A stretch of 9,361 nt of DNA from Anaerolineales bacterium (GTDB taxonomy: Bacteria > Chloroflexota > Anaerolineae > UBA7937): assembly GCA_030593425.1 (NCBI GenBank), contig JAUVHF010000052.1:1-9361 (forward strand), written 5' to 3'. The position numbers were made by a program, and so were the translations under genes. The stretch's first letter is position 1. Every line of letters starts with the position of its first letter. The notes under the pieces were generated by a model. That model had not been told where the DNA came from. It ran no database searches and worked only from the letters and a program-made list of their open reading frames with translations. Below are positions 6,538 through 9,361 of this stretch, piece after piece.

Positions 6538-8739
6538 CTATTGTTCATTCCCGGTCTGAGCGGGCAAGATATCCACACTCTGAAATAATATACTCAGACA
6601 TCTGAAATCCCCCCCGCCGCCGAAGAGCTCGTTAGGTCTCTGGCACCCCTCCTGGACATAGAACCCGATAGCGCCCCACTCTCCTCCCCCTACGAAGAAG
6701 GGCTTTGTTACATGACCTTGGAACCTCTCCACGTAGAACTGGCCCACCGGTTCTCCGTCGACCATGACTTGGAGATGCCTCGCCTCTCCTAAAGGGTAGG
6801 CGAAGAAGTGGAGGCGGTACTCCCCTCCGGAGGCCACATTAACGTATATCGTTCCCTCGTTGCTCATCCAGCGGAAAGGGGTGCCTTCCACATCCTCAAG
6901 GGGATACCAATTCTCCCCCAACGCCATAGCCGGGGCATCGCTTCCGCCAGGGGAAGGGGGCACCAAGAAAACGGAGATCGACCCGTCTGCATAAACTGGC
7001 TCTCCCAGAAGGTCGGTCAGGAAGGATGCTCGCTCATCGGCCTCTTGGGGCTTCAGGAAAGGGGGGTGGAGCACGACATATCTTATTTGATTGCGGCTCA
7101 GTATATTCAGACCTTCCTTTCCGCCTGGGATAGCGACTATGTCATCACCCTGGGGGAAGGGGTCAACCAACCTTTCAAGATACCTCGCCACCGGGAGAGC
7201 GTCCGCCGGCACCCGGTGGATGTATCCCCCCACGATCTTGTGCTCATGCACCGTCTGATAGTACATATTAACATTACTAACATAGTGTTGGTACAGAGGT
7301 ATGTTCAGGATAGCGTAATCCTCCTCCCGGCCCAAGCCACGATAGAAAGGGGGAACCGATGCGTCACCGGTGGGAAAGGGAAAGACTACCACGTATTCGA
7401 AGAGAAGGGGAATGGCTAACCCAAGGGTCAGGACCGTCTTCGCCCTCTGACCCTTAAGCGAGGCGAGAAGAGCCCTGAGACCATAAGAGGCCAATATCGC
7501 TAGGCAAAACATCGTCGTCTCCGTCAATCTAGCCGGAGTGCGTCCCCACTCGTAAAAAGGCAGCCTCTCAACCAAGCCGTAGGGCAAGGGGATGCCCCCC
7601 CTCCACCCGCCGATCTCGAGGAGCATCACCTTCCCTCCCACTTTGAGGAAAGGCCCCAGAGAGAGCAAGGCAGCGGTCAATCCCAGGATGATCCAGAGGC
7701 CTCCTCTCTTTCGCTCCTTGATACTACCCCAAAGGCCTAGCGCCAAGGCTACAAACCCCACATATACCAAGGTCTCATCATCCTGAGGGCCGGGCGCAAA
7801 GGGCAACACCTGTTGCCTTAAACGGCGAGCGGCCCCGATCTTATCGAAGACAGGGTGGCCAGCAGAAGGGGTAAAGAAAGCCAAGAGATCCGCCGAATAC
7901 TTAACCGTTTTTCCCACTCGAAGGTAGCCCAGCCGTCCGGTGAACTTGGCCACCACGAAAGGGATGAAGAGGGGAGCGGTCAGAAGGCCAGCCAAGAGTA
8001 GCGCCATCAAGAAGCCTTTCAGGAAACGTGGGCTCATCAATCGGCGGTCTACAACCCAGTAGTATAAGAAAAAGAGCAAGGTGAAGGGGATGATAAAGTA
8101 AGCGATATGCATGATGTGCACCAAGAGCGATAATGCCAAGAGGATGCCGCAAGAGAAAGCATTCTTGCGTTTCGGATTCCTCAGGAGCCGGAATAGGAAT
8201 AGGGCGTACAGAGGCAACCAATAAGTGGTGATTTGGGGTAGATGACCTAGAGCATGAAAGGTCCGATTGGGGAAAAAGGCGAAGATGAGCCCTCCCACAA
8301 AGGAGGCTCGCTTGTCCCCGGTCAGGTAGTAACAGAATAGATAGGTGGTCAGCCCCGTAAGGACGAAGGAGATCAGAAACTCGATATTGTAGGCGATCAC
8401 CGGACCCCACAGCGACACGAGAGGAAGGGCAAGAAATTCGGCATAGGGGGTCACCGCCACCATGGGATGATAGGCACCGGTGGGATGGTAGAGGTAAGTG
8501 AGATCGGCCGGACTCGTATGCAGGTCGAGCAGAGCCTTCTTGGTCCACCAGAGCGACCATACATATTGAAGGGCATCCTCCCCCTCTAAACCGGCCACAG
8601 CGGAGGATAGACGGAAGGCAACAGGGTAAGTCATGGCCACAGTGATCAACGCGTAGGCTAGAGCCACCACGAGTACGCTCCACCCTCTTCTTGGCATCTT
8701 ATCCACTAAACCTCGGTGAACCCTATCCCATCTCCCCAT
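6538..8739 (-). CDS. Polytopic GT-C-like membrane protein with C-terminal beta-rich domain, 733 aa (function not established)
   Basis: Residues 20-455 carry about 10-12 membrane segments. The first outer loop has EDALQYVWSLWWTKKAL (54-70) and LYHPTGAYHP (83-92), followed by AYNIEFLISFVLTGLTTYL (116-134), FPNRTFHALGHLPQI (156-170) and LPFYEWGRTPARL (393-405). This layout recalls the large uncharacterised membrane proteins annotated near YfhO or '6-pyruvoyl-tetrahydropterin synthase-related', many of which sit in glycan clusters. Residues 475-595 are soluble, with MYYQTVHEHKIVGGY (492-506). Residues 604-727 form a beta-rich domain with C699 and C714. I infer an outer-face sugar transferase or glycan-handling protein; no reaction is shown. 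The ATG at 8739 overlaps the upstream GT2 by 17 nt, with AGGAGGAG 10 nt upstream; ATG at 8697 is an alternative start nearer the first membrane segment. The gene lies between two GT2 genes, the first being its likely donor-making partner. Confidence 0.8.
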   Translation of the reverse strand: MGRWDRVHRGLVDKMPRRGWSVLVVALAYALITVAMTYPVAFRLSSAVAGLEGEDALQYVWSLWWTKKALLDLHTSPADLTYLYHPTGAYHPMVAVTPYAEFLALPLVSLWGPVIAYNIEFLISFVLTGLTTYLFCYYLTGDKRASFVGGLIFAFFPNRTFHALGHLPQITTYWLPLYALFLFRLLRNPKRKNAFSCGILLALSLLVHIMHIAYFIIPFTLLFFLYYWVVDRRLMSPRFLKGFLMALLLAGLLTAPLFIPFVVAKFTGRLGYLRVGKTVKYSADLLAFFTPSAGHPVFDKIGAARRLRQQVLPFAPGPQDDETLVYVGFVALALGLWGSIKERKRGGLWIILGLTAALLSLGPFLKVGGKVMLLEIGGWRGGIPLPYGLVERLPFYEWGRTPARLTETTMFCLAILASYGLRALLASLKGQRAKTVLTLGLAIPLLFEYVVVFPFPTGDASVPPFYRGLGREEDYAILNIPLYQHYVSNVNMYYQTVHEHKIVGGYIHRVPADALPVARYLERLVDPFPQGDDIVAIPGGKEGLNILSRNQIRYVVLHPPFLKPQEADERASFLTDLLGEPVYADGSISVFLVPPSPGGSDAPAMALGENWYPLEDVEGTPFRWMSNEGTIYVNVASGGEYRLHFFAYPLGEARHLQVMVDGEPVGQFYVERFQGHVTKPFFVGGGEWGAIGFYVQEGCQRPNELFGGGGDFRCLSILFQSVDILPAQTGNEQ
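6559..6930 (-). other. C-terminal beta-rich domain with cysteine pair in the 733-residue protein
   Basis: Residues about 604-727. ENWYPLE (609-615) and FRWMSNEGTIYVNV (622-635) open the domain, alternating hydrophobic strands follow (YRLHFFAY, HLQVMVDGEPV), and C699 and C714 flank a glycine-rich loop before RCLSILFQSVDIL (713-725). It resembles jelly-roll carbohydrate-binding-like tails of large membrane proteins in glycan clusters. An outer location and a C699-C714 disulfide are inferred. It is not related in motif to the VFVHLLD module of the two downstream genes. Confidence 0.6.
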
Positions 8740-9361
8740 CGATAGAATACTCCTCCTCTGGATGGTAGGTGAAATGCCTGATCATCTCCCCCAATAGACC
8801 GATGGAGGCGATCTGGATCCCCACGATCATGGCCAATATGCCGGCGAAGAGCAAGGGGCGGAATCCGATCCCGCCTAATCTAAACCACAAAACGATGAAG
8901 TACATACCTATACCGAAACCGAAGAGGAAGAGTACGGCTCCTATGCTTCCGAAGAGCTGCAACGGCCGCTTCAGATAGCGGGTCAGGAAGAGAACTACTA
9001 CGAAGTCAATGAAGGCCCGCCCCAAGCGTTCCACTCCATATTTGGATCTGCCATATTTTCTCGGATGGTGAACCACCGCTAGTTCGGCTACACGATACCC
9101 TCTCCAATGGGCGAGAACCGGAATGAAACGGTGTAACTCTCCATAGAGTTTGAGGTTAGCGATCACTTCCCTGTGAAAAGCCTTAAAGCCGCAATTGAGA
9201 TCGTGCAATTCTACCCTGGTCAAGAGAGAGACCGCCCCATTGAAGATCCTGGAGGGCAACCTCTTGGAGAGGGGATCCTGACGGTCACGCCGCCAAGCGA
9301 CGACCATCTCGTACCCTTCCTCCAGCCTGTCCAGAAGTCGGGGGATCTCCTGGGGGTCATC
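8723..9361 (-). CDS. GT2 polyprenyl-phosphate glycosyltransferase, C-terminal 212 residues (5' end beyond window)
   Basis: The reading frame stays open to the window edge, beginning inside the ADLQ-DDP metal-binding region, so about 110-115 N-terminal residues are missing by comparison with the complete GT2 at 5451-6464. Visible motifs, numbered from the first visible residue, are DDPQEIPRLL (1-10), AWRRDRQDP (22-30), LHDLNCGFKAF (52-62), LYGELHRFIP (72-81) and RKYGRSKYG (101-109). Two membrane segments follow at about 136-158 and 168-192, and the tail ends in TYHPEEEYSIDGEMG. The DLNCGFKA form differs from the DYGCSLKA form of the other GT2, so the two belong to distinct subtypes and may load different sugars. 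The ATG at 9305-9307 is an internal methionine, not the start: conserved family sequence continues upstream of it to the window edge. The stop lies within the start region of the 733-residue gene. Confidence 0.93.
   Translation of the reverse strand, partial: DDPQEIPRLLDRLEEGYEMVVAWRRDRQDPLSKRLPSRIFNGAVSLLTRVELHDLNCGFKAFHREVIANLKLYGELHRFIPVLAHWRGYRVAELAVVHHPRKYGRSKYGVERLGRAFIDFVVVLFLTRYLKRPLQLFGSIGAVLFLFGFGIGMYFIVLWFRLGGIGFRPLLFAGILAMIVGIQIASIGLLGEMIRHFTYHPEEEYSIDGEMG
8750..8757 (-). promoter_or_regulatory. Ribosome binding site of the 733-residue gene
   Basis: AGGAGGAG inside the end of the upstream GT2, 10 nt before the ATG at 8739. It supports this start over the later ATG at 8697 and makes the 17-nt overlap credible as coupled translation. 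Confidence 0.6.

Noticed and set aside
6808..7419. Open frame of 203 codons on the + strand
   Set aside because: It lies wholly antisense to the 733-residue membrane protein, whose frame has clear family motifs. Its own translation shows no recognisable domain and looks like composition-driven shadow sequence.
7901..8683. Open frame of 260 codons on the - strand, shifted relative to the 733-residue gene
   Set aside because: Ser/Pro/Arg-rich shadow translation inside a gene whose own frame holds the membrane segments and motifs.
8723..9307. Treating the GT2 at the right edge as a short 194-residue gene starting at ATG 9307
   Set aside because: Conserved GT2 sequence (DDPQEIPRLL...) continues in frame upstream to the window edge, so the gene is truncated by the window, not short.
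1..9361. Mobile element, CRISPR array, tRNA or phage-defence system
   Set aside because: No direct-repeat array, transposase or integrase frame, cloverleaf-like sequence or defence-type motif was seen. All coding capacity is explained by glycosyltransferase-type genes.

Overview
The window is a compact block of six genes, all on the minus strand and read from position 9361 towards position 1, with both end genes cut by the window edges. Every recognisable product is a membrane-linked sugar-transfer protein: two polyprenyl-phosphate glycosyltransferases of family GT2 and four large multi-spanning membrane proteins of GT-C / GT39-like type. I see no tRNA, rRNA, CRISPR array, insertion sequence or other mobile element. 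The only gap between genes longer than a few bases is 73 nt (6465-6537). Gene junctions of +3, -4, -8 and -17 nt, each with a Shine-Dalgarno sequence placed inside the upstream gene, point to one polycistronic, translationally coupled transcript whose promoter lies outside the window.

Organism: Shine-Dalgarno sequences of the GGAGG type, GTG and TTG starts and operon packing indicate a bacterium of intermediate to slightly high GC. The extracytoplasmic tail module (VFVHLLD, then PTxxW, then GxYxxxTGxRL) and the form of the multi-spanning proteins are, from memory, most typical of Chloroflexota such as Anaerolineae and relatives. I infer that phylum with moderate confidence and cannot name a genus.

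Layout in transcription order: (1) 9361-8723, C-terminal 212 residues of a GT2 enzyme of the 'DLNCGFKA' subtype; (2) 8739-6538, a 733-residue polytopic protein with a C-terminal beta-rich domain carrying two cysteines; (3) 6464-5451, a complete 337-residue GT2 of the 'DYGCSLKA' subtype; (4) 5454-3067, a 795-residue GT39/PMT-like protein with two tandem copies of a roughly 140-residue extracytoplasmic module; (5) 3063-406, an 885-residue GT39-like protein with one more copy of that module, whose 3' third has very different base composition from its 5' two thirds; (6) 413-1, the N-terminal 137 residues of a DUF2079 membrane protein.

Working model: the GT2 enzymes load sugars onto undecaprenyl phosphate at the cytoplasmic face, the lipid-linked sugars are flipped, and the GT-C-type proteins transfer them on the outer face to a glycan, lipid or protein. 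No substrate or acceptor can be read from the sequence, and no flippase, polymerase or nucleotide-sugar synthesis gene is in view. The most unusual points are the repeated tail module, whose three copies keep identical internal spacing, and the apparent fusion in the 885-residue protein, where the base-composition break falls at the same place as the domain junction.
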